DNA of 64,000 bases from contig NZ_PGET01000001.1 in assembly GCF_002797975.1 (NCBI RefSeq), forward strand, positions 2,976,001 to 3,040,000. The letters run 5' to 3'. The DNA is from [Clostridium] celerecrescens 18A (GTDB taxonomy: Bacteria > Bacillota > Clostridia > Lachnospirales > Lachnospiraceae). The translations under genes and the position numbers were made by a program. Below, one piece after another: positions 44,784 to 52,118 of the stretch. The notes below the pieces were generated by a model. The model was not told the origin of the DNA. It worked only from the letters and a program-made list of their open reading frames with translations, and ran no database searches. Position 1 is the first letter of the stretch. Each line of letters opens with the position of its first letter.

Positions 44784-46350
44784 GTTCTGTTCCCCCATTA
44801 TTCTCGTATACAACTTCTCCGTTAACCATTGTCAAAGAAACCTTTACGTCTCTCATCTCCTCCATTGGTACTTTAAATACATTGCGTTCCAAAACCGCGA
44901 TATCTGCAAGCTTACCTTCTTCCAAGGTACCGAGTTTCTCCTCCATGCTTAAATTCACCGCACCGCCGTAGGTCCATGCTTTCAGCATTTCTGAAACCGT
45001 AATCGTGTTCTGCTTATTAAAAGGCTCTCCACCTTCCGGGAAGTAACCGCCGCATCCGTGATAAATCGCTTCGGGAATATTGGTAATCATAAGCGGTAAG
45101 TCTGTGGCTCCAGAAAGTACTGCACCACTATCCAGCATTTTTCTCCGGTTCCAGTAGTATTTTCCGCGCTTCATACCAATGGTCTTCCCGATGCTTTCCT
45201 TAACCGCCTCTCCGGGATCAAGAGACATAATCTGAAAATAAATCTCTCCTGTCACACCGATATTACCCATTTCTTCCAAATCAGCCGGATTGGAAAATTC
45301 CAGATCAGTGACCGCATGCCGGTTCACCAGTTTACCATTCTCTTTCTTACATTTTCCGAAAATCTCCATCACTTTATGCACCGCTCCGTCTCCCTGCGCA
45401 TGGAGGGAATAACGAAATCCATGTTCATCCGCCAAATGTACTTCCTTTTCGATCAGCTCATAATCAATGTCGATTCCGCAGCAATAATCCTGCCCTTCAT
45501 ATGGTTCTAACAGATCCCCTTTATGGCTTGCCACTGTGCCGTCTGTCATACGGTTGTAACCGGAAAATCTTACAAAATCCCCTGTAAATTTCTCCCGCAT
45601 ACGAATGCCGTGTTCGATGTTGATTTGCTCTCCTACCGGCTGGGACATGAAGAATATCCGCATGGTCAGTTCTTTATTTTCCTCTTCTTCCTTGAGAAAA
45701 TGATCAAAGCCATAATAATCATCGAAGCCCATTTCCTTCACGGTTGTTACACCCCTGCTATTCATCAGCTTCATATAATCTGAAAATTCTCTATGGATGA
45801 AGTCTCTGTCATTGAGATACTCCCGCATGATTTTGTGGTAAGCCTCCGGATAGCATTTCTCCGGTGTAAATCCATAGGTGTTCCTGGCATGCTCATTCAT
45901 GAGGCAGGTGCTTCTGTCCGCCGCAAAGATAATAACGCTTCTATCTGGATAAGCCTCGTTTAAATGCCGTTCCACTTCTTCTGCTGGAAATCCCTCGGGC
46001 TTCCAGCCATGTCCGAAAAGCGTATCCTTTACTCCCTTTTGCCCGGCGTAGATCTTTAAGCGTTTCATACACTCCTCCGTTGTCTCTGCATCAGTCATAT
46101 CCATACCGATATGAAAAATAGCGTATCCAGTGAAGAAGGTATGAACATCAATAAATCCAGGTGCTACCAGTTGTTCCTTCAAATCCAACAGTTTCGTCTT
46201 TTCTCCAACCAGGGTTTGATAATCATTGTTGGTGCTAACTTTCAGTATCTGATTGCCTCCAATAGCTACATAGCCCTTTATCAGCTCATCCGTGAGTCCG
46301 GTAAATATGTTGTCAGAGAATAAAAGAAAGTCTGCTGTTGTATTGGTCAT
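44761..46350 (-). CDS. Amidohydrolase (YtcJ-like) with altered metal motif
   Basis: 529 residues of the amidohydrolase-3 group. The N-terminal beta sandwich leads to VAPGFIDVHTFFTGY, where the usual H-x-H is H-x-F: the second His is replaced by Phe. Other family blocks are present: GHGWKPEGFPAEEV, YSLHAQGDGAVHKVMEIF, a His in NRHAVTDLEFS and the Asp of GATDLPLMITNIPEA. The enzyme may use a single metal, or may not need the missing ligand. As the first gene of the operon it probably hydrolyses an amide or acyl bond of the imported compound. GGAGGG precedes the start. Confidence 0.82.
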   Translation of the reverse strand: MTNTTADFLLFSDNIFTGLTDELIKGYVAIGGNQILKVSTNNDYQTLVGEKTKLLDLKEQLVAPGFIDVHTFFTGYAIFHIGMDMTDAETTEECMKRLKIYAGQKGVKDTLFGHGWKPEGFPAEEVERHLNEAYPDRSVIIFAADRSTCLMNEHARNTYGFTPEKCYPEAYHKIMREYLNDRDFIHREFSDYMKLMNSRGVTTVKEMGFDDYYGFDHFLKEEEENKELTMRIFFMSQPVGEQINIEHGIRMREKFTGDFVRFSGYNRMTDGTVASHKGDLLEPYEGQDYCCGIDIDYELIEKEVHLADEHGFRYSLHAQGDGAVHKVMEIFGKCKKENGKLVNRHAVTDLEFSNPADLEEMGNIGVTGEIYFQIMSLDPGEAVKESIGKTIGMKRGKYYWNRRKMLDSGAVLSGATDLPLMITNIPEAIYHGCGGYFPEGGEPFNKQNTITVSEMLKAWTYGGAVNLSMEEKLGTLEEGKLADIAVLERNVFKVPMEEMRDVKVSLTMVNGEVVYENNGGTEHERKKEI

Positions 46351-46386
46351 TTCTTATCCCTCCTTTGTCATTATTTGTTATCTATG

Positions 46387-46416
46387 TTATAACATATTAT
46401 GACGTTATATTCAATG
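46387..46416 (-). promoter_or_regulatory. Promoter of the amidohydrolase operon
   Basis: Minus-strand TTGAAT (46411-46416), 17-bp spacer and TATAAC (about 46388-46393). The right part of the inverted-repeat operator covers the -35 and the left arm lies between -35 and -10, which suits repression. Confidence 0.5.
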
Positions 46417-46435
46417 GTCATATAACGTCATAATA
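46395..46435. promoter_or_regulatory. Perfect 16-bp inverted repeat, probable GntR operator
   Basis: Arms tattatgacgttatat (46395-46410) and its exact complement (46420-46435) are separated by 9 bp. It lies in the 270-bp spacer between the operon and the GntR gene. HutC-type GntR dimers bind such A/T-rich palindromes; each arm contains a near-palindrome tatgacgttata, so two dimers could bind. Confidence 0.75.
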
Positions 46436-46555
46436 TCTTTTCTACATTTTATCCAATTTTTTGATCTGTTTTTTATTGATTTTTACTATATCATAAGAAC
46501 GTTCTATCTTTACTTTTATGAAAGACAGGATAATAAAGTCATTTTAATAAAGGCT

Positions 46556-46585
46556 TTGACCCTCATAGCACAACTATAGTATAAT
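46556..46585 (+). promoter_or_regulatory. Promoter of the GntR regulator gene
   Basis: TTGACC (46556-46561), 18-bp spacer, TATAAT (46580-46585), 35 bp before the start codon. Confidence 0.75.
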
Positions 46586-46620
46586 TGAAACAACGAGTAT
46601 GAATTAAAGGAGTATGTATA

Positions 46621-47355
46621 ATGAAATTAGACGTAGGTAATGAAATTCCGCTTTACCGGCAACTAAAAGAAGAACTAAAGACCGCCATCAAGGATGGCAC
46701 TTTTCCATATGGACAGAAAATTCCTACTGAAACAGAGTTAAGCAAGCTTTTCAATGTAAGCCGTATCACCGTGCGGCGTGCGGTGGAGGAACTATGCCAG
46801 GAAGACTTTTTATCAAAAAAGCAAGGGAAGGGAACCTTTGTTAAGCATGCAAAGGTAAAACGAAAAATTGAACATCTTTTAAGTTTTGGACAGGCATGTG
46901 AAGCCAACGGCATGGTGTCTTCGCGTCTGGTTACCAAGAGGGAAGTAATCTCTCTGTCTTCAGAGGATGCCACCACCATGGGCGTTTCTGCGGGCAGTCC
47001 GGCAATCTTTATTCAGCGTGTGAATATGGCGGATGGGTTTCCTATCATGTGTGAAAACAACTTATATCCTTACAACCGGTTTTCTTTTTTGCTGGAGGAA
47101 TCTCTTGACAGCTCTCTTTACAAGCTCCTTGCAAATAAATACCAGATTAAGGTCACATATTCCACTGATTCTTACCTGGATATTGTACGAGCCGGAGGTG
47201 ACGTAGCCAAACTTCTTCAGGTATCCAACGGGGAACCTCTGTTTTTCCTGTACTGCCAGATTTACGACCAGAACCATGAGCTGATTCACATAGGGAAACA
47301 GTACATTAATGGTGACCAGTACCGTTTCTATCTGGAAGACTATAAGGTTCTGTAA
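46621..47355 (+). CDS. GntR family regulator, HutC/FrlR type
   Basis: 244 residues. The winged helix (residues about 5-70) contains GQKIPTETELSKLFNVSRITVRRAVEEL and KKQGKGTFV. The C-terminal UTRA ligand domain has GSPAIFIQRVNMADGFPIMCENNLYP and GEPLFFLYCQIYD. FrlR and FraR, regulators of Amadori-compound operons, belong to this class and bind the phosphorylated sugar-amine. Divergent from the amidohydrolase operon, with the 16-bp inverted repeat between. Confidence 0.92.
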   Translation: MKLDVGNEIPLYRQLKEELKTAIKDGTFPYGQKIPTETELSKLFNVSRITVRRAVEELCQEDFLSKKQGKGTFVKHAKVKRKIEHLLSFGQACEANGMVSSRLVTKREVISLSSEDATTMGVSAGSPAIFIQRVNMADGFPIMCENNLYPYNRFSFLLEESLDSSLYKLLANKYQIKVTYSTDSYLDIVRAGGDVAKLLQVSNGEPLFFLYCQIYDQNHELIHIGKQYINGDQYRFYLEDYKVL

Positions 47356-47375
47356 AAGAAACGGGCAGGAAATTT

Positions 47376-47588
47376 TTAGCCTGAAGCCAGGCCCAGCCCC
47401 ATAAACCAGAAAAGAAAGAACACCAAAAAGTACACGAGTACCGCCAAAAGGCAGACTTCACCCGCCAATCGGTATTTTATTAACCGAAAGCCTTTCATCC
47501 ATTGATAGAAATAATAAAAAATCAAAACAATTCCCAAAGCTCCAATTAAAATTGGCAGCCAGGCCATTAAAAGAAAGATAAGATTCAT
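47376..47588 (-). CDS. Small membrane protein, 70 aa
   Basis: 70 residues with two long hydrophobic segments (about residues 4-27 and 44-66) separated by a short basic loop (WMKGFRLIKYR). GGGAG precedes the ATG. No family recognised. Converges on the gntR gene. A holin-like or regulatory micro-membrane protein is possible but unproven. Confidence 0.5.
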   Translation of the reverse strand: MNLIFLLMAWLPILIGALGIVLIFYYFYQWMKGFRLIKYRLAGEVCLLAVLVYFLVFFLFWFMGLGLASG

Positions 47589-47756
47589 CGCATTACTCCC
47601 AAAAACCGTCCTGTCCTTATCTTCCCCTCTTTCTTCCCTCTTATAAGCAAAGGTATGGCAGGAATTACATTTTTACAGCACCGAATGATGCTAGTGTAAA
47701 GGAATCCAAAGAGCTAAAATCATCTGCCCGTGTATAAAACTTAGGGATGAATGGAA

Positions 47757-47864
47757 CTACACTCCAGTGATGAAGCGGTTTTCGCCTCTTTTTATCACAA
47801 TAATCTCCCCCATGCTGACCAGCACAAACAATAGAATTGCTAAAATTAAGATTTCTACTTCCAC
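47757..47864 (-). CDS. Putative 35-aa single-span membrane peptide
   Basis: GTG start at 47864, with AAGGTG about 10 nt upstream, opens a 35-codon frame: MEVEILILAILLFVLVSMGE, then a basic tail IIVIKRGENRFITGV. One membrane span followed by a charged tail is the layout of type I toxins and of small regulatory membrane peptides. It lies just downstream of the gapN terminator on the same strand, in a 397-bp spacer (47589-47985) that otherwise shows nothing. No antisense RNA promoter was identified. Confidence 0.35.
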   Translation of the reverse strand: MEVEILILAILLFVLVSMGEIIVIKRGENRFITGV

Positions 47865-47915
47865 AAAAAAATAGCACCTTGGGGTTTATCCAATGGTGTC
47901 ACACCGATAGCATTT

Positions 47916-47946
47916 AAAAACCCGCCCCATACAAGAGGGCGGGTTT
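47916..47946 (-). terminator. Terminator of gapN
   Basis: Stem aaacccgccc / gggcgggttt with a 9-nt loop and a T-run on the minus strand, 40 bp after the gapN stop. Confidence 0.88.
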
Positions 47947-47985
47947 CACACTGTTTCAGCTGCCTGACGGACAGCCTGATCCCAG

Positions 47986-49440
47986 TTATTCTGTTAAATT
48001 AATCGTGATCGCTTTTGGCCTTGTCATTGCTTCTATGGAATACTTTACTCCCTGGGTACCCATACCAGAAGCCTTTACTCCCAGAAATGGGAAGTGATCC
48101 GGACCTCTTTCTGTTTTGTTGTTAATCTGTACGGTTCCAACTTCTAACTTTTCAGCAATACGGAACGCTTTATTGATATCTTTGGTAAATACGGAAGACT
48201 GTAAGCCATATTCTGAGCGGTTTGCTATCTCTACCGCTTCATCCATATCTTTTACCCTGATAACAGGAAGTATGGGTGAAAACGGTTCTTTCCATGCAAT
48301 CTCCATATCCACGGTTACTTTATCCAATAAAGTAGGATAAACTAAGTTCCCTTCTCTCTTATTTCCAACGATAAGTTCTGCACCTTTGTCAATGGCATCC
48401 TGAGTTAAGAATTCTGCAAAATCAGCAGATTTCTGATCGATCAGTGGGGTGACCACCACATTATCCCTGGGATCTCCCACCGAAAGTTTTTCTATTCCTG
48501 CTTTCAGCATTTCTACCAGCTGATCCGCTACCTTATCTGTGGTAATAATACGCTTCACCGCAGTACAACGCTGGCCGGAATAAGAAAAAGCTCCTTCTAC
48601 AATATTACTTGCCGCATATTTTAAATCGGCATCTTCCAGTACAAGAGCCGCATCCTTGCCGCCAAGTTCCAGTAACAGAGGCGTCATGCAGGATATCTTG
48701 GATAAATGCCTGCCTACCTCCGTACTTCCTGTAAAATTAATAAAATTAATGTTTTCATGGGTTACGATATAGTCACCGATCTCACTGCCTTTTCCTGTAA
48801 CTGTCTGCAGTACTCCCCCCGGCAGTCCGGCATCCTGCAAGGCTTTTACAAGGTGAAGGGCGCTGATGGCCCCCTGGGTCGCTGGTTTTAATATTACCGT
48901 GTTGCCCCCCATCAGCGCAGGAGCAATCTTGGAGGCGGATAAGTTAATGGGGTAATTAAAGGGTGATATGGCAAGTACGGTACCTAGGGGAACCCTTCTT
49001 ACATACGATATCTTATTGCGGGAACCACCAGGGAAATTCTCCCCGCTTACTGCGATTCCTTCCAGACTTTTTCCTGCATCTCCCGTAAACCGGAGAAAAT
49101 CTGCGGTTCGCTTCACTTCTGATACGGAAGATTTCCTGTCTTTTGCAATCTCCATCATCAGAATATCCGCTATCTCTTCCGCCCTTTCCTCCAAAAGCTC
49201 TGCAGCATTGTACAGGATCCGTGCCTTTTCAAATATTGGAACACCGGCCCACAAAGAAAGACCCTCTTTGGAATAACGGATGACCTCATCCACCTCTTCT
49301 TTGCTGACTGCCTGTATCTCTCCGATAAAAGAACCGTCTACAGGGGATGTTATGGTAATGACATTCCCTGATGCGGACTCCGACCACCTGCCATTGATTA
49401 AATTTCCATAAGTATGCTTTTCATTACATAATTCAGACAT
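47986..49440 (-). CDS. gapN: NADP-dependent (non-phosphorylating) glyceraldehyde-3-phosphate dehydrogenase
   Basis: 484-residue aldehyde dehydrogenase oxidising glyceraldehyde 3-phosphate to 3-phosphoglycerate with NADPH formation. The ALDH landmarks are ISPFNYPINLSASKIAPAL, Glu in LLELGGKDAALV and the catalytic Cys in SYSGQRCTAVKR. GapN-type residues follow: the Arg/Thr-rich GQRCTAVKR and the C-terminal NKTERGPDHFPFLGVKASGMG. The start at 49440 follows AAAGGAGA; the frame extends 23 codons upstream without support. Single-gene unit. Another sugar-aldehyde substrate cannot be excluded. Confidence 0.88.
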   Translation of the reverse strand: MSELCNEKHTYGNLINGRWSESASGNVITITSPVDGSFIGEIQAVSKEEVDEVIRYSKEGLSLWAGVPIFEKARILYNAAELLEERAEEIADILMMEIAKDRKSSVSEVKRTADFLRFTGDAGKSLEGIAVSGENFPGGSRNKISYVRRVPLGTVLAISPFNYPINLSASKIAPALMGGNTVILKPATQGAISALHLVKALQDAGLPGGVLQTVTGKGSEIGDYIVTHENINFINFTGSTEVGRHLSKISCMTPLLLELGGKDAALVLEDADLKYAASNIVEGAFSYSGQRCTAVKRIITTDKVADQLVEMLKAGIEKLSVGDPRDNVVVTPLIDQKSADFAEFLTQDAIDKGAELIVGNKREGNLVYPTLLDKVTVDMEIAWKEPFSPILPVIRVKDMDEAVEIANRSEYGLQSSVFTKDINKAFRIAEKLEVGTVQINNKTERGPDHFPFLGVKASGMGTQGVKYSIEAMTRPKAITINLTE

Positions 49441-49529
49441 GTTATCTTCTCCTTTCCATACCTTTACAATTTCTATTTGTATGTAATATATCATGGAGAC
49501 AAGAATCAAATGTCAATAACATTGGCTGC

Positions 49530-50435
49530 TTATCTGCTAAATAAAAACTTCATATAGCGAATGAATACATAAACCACCAGGCAGACTGCAATAACGGTTT
49601 CAGCAAGCACTATAACAGGTAAAACTCCTACGGCATATCCCATTTTTGCCAGAAACGCTGTTGACATCTTCATTGCAATGGCGCTGATCACCACCGGGAA
49701 TGTAAAGGCTGCATAGCTTGGATAGAAAGGCAGGGCAAGGAACCTTGGCAGATAAACCAGCACAGTTATATATAATATTCCTGCCAATACCATGAGAAAG
49801 AGAACCATTGCCATGGATTTAGCTTCTGCAGACTGAAGGTATCCAGCCAGACATAAGCTCACCGGAGCCGTATAGATGCAAAACAGCGGTCTTGCAGGTT
49901 CTGCAATTTCTTTGTATTTTACATACCGGGCCGTCACAAGAACCAGTAAAATGAGACACCAGATCAGGCCAAACCAGAAAATGCCGGTTCCCAGTCTTGT
50001 GCGCCCAAATGCCGGAGCCGTCACACTGGCTGTCACAATTCCCACATACACGATGTAATAGCTGGCAAATACGGTTTTCATATTCAGCCTGTACAGAAAA
50101 CGTTCTGTAAAATATAACATTAGAAGAATGTGCAATGCAATTCCGAAATACCAGATATAGACTGCACCGCTTCCAATAAAGGGCTTTGCATAAGCAGATA
50201 ACAGAATTACTGCCATGGAAAAGGTCCCTGATACGCTAGCCATTACCGGATTTTTCATATCCTCTTTTACCATATCAAAATGAAAGATGCATTTACACAA
50301 AAACATAATCGCCAATACAGCGGATATGGCACCGCAAACCAAGCGGATGGATTCTGAATAGCTTTGAAGGAGATTTCCCAGGGCCGCAAACCCAAGAGAA
50401 AGCCCTGCCACGGGAATGGGAATCTTTTTAATCAT
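49530..50435 (-). CDS. TDT/SLAC1-family anion transporter
   Basis: 301 residues with ten predicted membrane segments. IPVAGLSLGFAALGNLL opens the protein, as in TehA-like channels, followed by GTFSMAVILLSAY and FPVVISAIAMKMS in later helices. The family moves small anions such as tellurite, sulfite, malate or chloride. The start at 50435 follows GGAGG and overlaps the end of the C_GCAxxG_C_C gene by 8 bp, so both are translated together. The anion is not evident. Confidence 0.85.
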   Translation of the reverse strand: MIKKIPIPVAGLSLGFAALGNLLQSYSESIRLVCGAISAVLAIMFLCKCIFHFDMVKEDMKNPVMASVSGTFSMAVILLSAYAKPFIGSGAVYIWYFGIALHILLMLYFTERFLYRLNMKTVFASYYIVYVGIVTASVTAPAFGRTRLGTGIFWFGLIWCLILLVLVTARYVKYKEIAEPARPLFCIYTAPVSLCLAGYLQSAEAKSMAMVLFLMVLAGILYITVLVYLPRFLALPFYPSYAAFTFPVVISAIAMKMSTAFLAKMGYAVGVLPVIVLAETVIAVCLVVYVFIRYMKFLFSR

Positions 50436-50928
50436 GACATTCCTCCGCAGACTCTGTCTCATCGGTATTCGTAAGGCCGTATTCCCGCACCACGATCTCA
50501 GCTACTTTTTTAGCCACCATTCCTGTGAAACGGATGCACTGTTCCTTGTGCTCTCCTTGTCCCATATCAAACTCTTTGGTCAGGATCCGGCAGCATAGTG
50601 CATTTTTCCCATTGCTTTCCTTAAACCAGTCGTGAAGCTCTTTTGACACTTCCAAGTTCTTTTCCACCTTGGAATCTCCCTGTTTTGTCCGTCCAAAGAA
50701 TATGCCAAGAGCCATCACTCCGCCGGAAACCGCCCCGCACAAACACTTGGAGCGTCCGATTCCAACAGGAAAGCCGGATGCCATGGCTATGATTTCCTCC
50801 GGTAAATCCAGCTCAAAGTTTGATCTCATGGAACTTACAACCGCCTCTGAGCAAAAAAATCCTCCCCGAAACAGAGCTTCCGCATCATCCCCGATCTTTT
50901 TAACACTAACCGCCTGCTTCACATTCAT
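50428..50928 (-). CDS. C_GCAxxG_C_C family redox protein
   Basis: 166 residues of the C_GCAxxG_C_C (Cys-rich, DUF1440-like redox) family. The motif Cys are seen in GGFFCSEAVV, KCLCGAVSGGVMALG (GAxxGG core) and NALCCRILT / EQCIRFTG. Members are predicted to bind an iron-sulfur cluster or heme-like centre and often lie beside transporters or reductases. Here the stop overlaps the TDT transporter start by 8 bp, suggesting a functional pair. A role in sulfur-oxyanion or selenium handling is inference. Confidence 0.85.
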   Translation of the reverse strand: MNVKQAVSVKKIGDDAEALFRGGFFCSEAVVSSMRSNFELDLPEEIIAMASGFPVGIGRSKCLCGAVSGGVMALGIFFGRTKQGDSKVEKNLEVSKELHDWFKESNGKNALCCRILTKEFDMGQGEHKEQCIRFTGMVAKKVAEIVVREYGLTNTDETESAEECHD

Positions 50929-51029
50929 CTCTTGTATCCTCCTGTATGTTTATTGATACTTATATTCTATTAAGATTTAAGGCTTACGTCCAATTCATAA
51001 ACTCTATAAATAAACCGTACTTATAGAAA

Positions 51030-51959
51030 TTATCTATCAACATACTCGAAGCTTACATGGTCACTTGTCAAATCAAATATCTGCTCCTCCTCTTTATACA
51101 GCAAAAACCTTGCCAGCAATAAATGCTCTTCTTTAATAAAGCGCACCATCTTTCCCAGATCCGGAGCCAAAAGTCTGTGGGAAAACCCTGGTTTCTTCGT
51201 CCTGTTCCGGTTTGTTAAAAATATTTTAAATGTATATTGGCCCTGCTTTAATATGACCGCAGTTTCCCTTTTGCATACCACCTTAACTCCCAGATAGGTG
51301 GCAAAGCGGTATTCCTGTCCTTTATACTGGATGACACAGATACAGCCCTGAAAGCTGTAACCGATAAAAGGAATATGGGCTATGGAAACCATGATGGATG
51401 CCTCCTGCGAAAACCGGTTGCATTGAAGCCATAAATAATCCCTGGGAAAGGATCTGCCCCTGTCTCCCTCTATATATCCCTTTTCCCCGTCAAAATCCAA
51501 AACCTTTCCATTGACTGTAAGACTCCCCCTAAGGGAGTGGGACATGCTGATGATCTCATGCCTGCATTCCATAAAGGGGACCCATTGATAGGGGCCCATG
51601 ATGGTATATTCGATGGGACTTAAGGAGCCGTAACGGATCATTCCCTGAATGGAAATATCCTTGGACTGGATATTCACCTTAACTCCGGTCAGGGAAAAGA
51701 TATTATCTCCAAGAATGATCCTTTTTCTCTTTCTGTCAACCAGATAATCCTCCTCTTCATAGTCCAGAGAATAAGAGTTTTCATTCCATATGATCTGCAA
51801 AAACGGGCGCTTCACTCCCTGTTCGTCTACACTATGGCCGGGAATAAAGGCTAAAACCGTATCTTCATTCTGATGTTTAAAATACCAGCCCTCAAAGAAC
51901 CCATGTCTTAACTTGGCCATTCTTGTTTTTATGATATTATTAAGGTCTTTCATCTCCAT
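51030..51959 (-). CDS. Tocopherol cyclase-like protein
   Basis: About 309 residues of the tocopherol cyclase family, a two-half lipocalin-like barrel. RHGFFEGWYFKHQN is the family N-terminal signature, followed by QWVPFMECRHEIISMSHSL and GEKGYIEGDRGRSFPRDYLWLQCN. True tocopherol cyclases occur in phototrophs; anaerobic Firmicutes homologues must act on another lipid, possibly an isoprenoid or carotenoid-like compound. I set the start at 51959 (GGGA upstream); an in-frame ATG at 52004 is an alternative. Monocistronic. Confidence 0.85.
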   Translation of the reverse strand: MEMKDLNNIIKTRMAKLRHGFFEGWYFKHQNEDTVLAFIPGHSVDEQGVKRPFLQIIWNENSYSLDYEEEDYLVDRKRKRIILGDNIFSLTGVKVNIQSKDISIQGMIRYGSLSPIEYTIMGPYQWVPFMECRHEIISMSHSLRGSLTVNGKVLDFDGEKGYIEGDRGRSFPRDYLWLQCNRFSQEASIMVSIAHIPFIGYSFQGCICVIQYKGQEYRFATYLGVKVVCKRETAVILKQGQYTFKIFLTNRNRTKKPGFSHRLLAPDLGKMVRFIKEEHLLLARFLLYKEEEQIFDLTSDHVSFEYVDR

Positions 51960-52066
51960 GATGGATCTCGTCCCTTTCTTTTCATCATTGCTGATTCTAA
52001 ACATAGGGTTTCCAAATATCAGGAAACATAGTCAGAAAAGCATGTTTATATTTTATGGAGCTAAAC

Positions 52067-52100
52067 CAAAAAAGGCCCGTCCCTTTCCGGAACGTGCCTT
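52067..52100 (-). terminator. Terminator of the GGDEF/HD-GYP gene
   Basis: Imperfect stem aaggc-cgt / acgtgcctt with a minus-strand T-run (52068-52073), 19 bp after the stop. Confidence 0.7.
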
Positions 52101-52118
52101 CTTAAAATCCTCCTTATT

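Noticed and set aside
47665..47877. 70-codon minus-strand frame overlapping the small membrane peptide
   Set aside because: A different frame of the same region gives a coherent membrane peptide with a ribosome site; this one has none.
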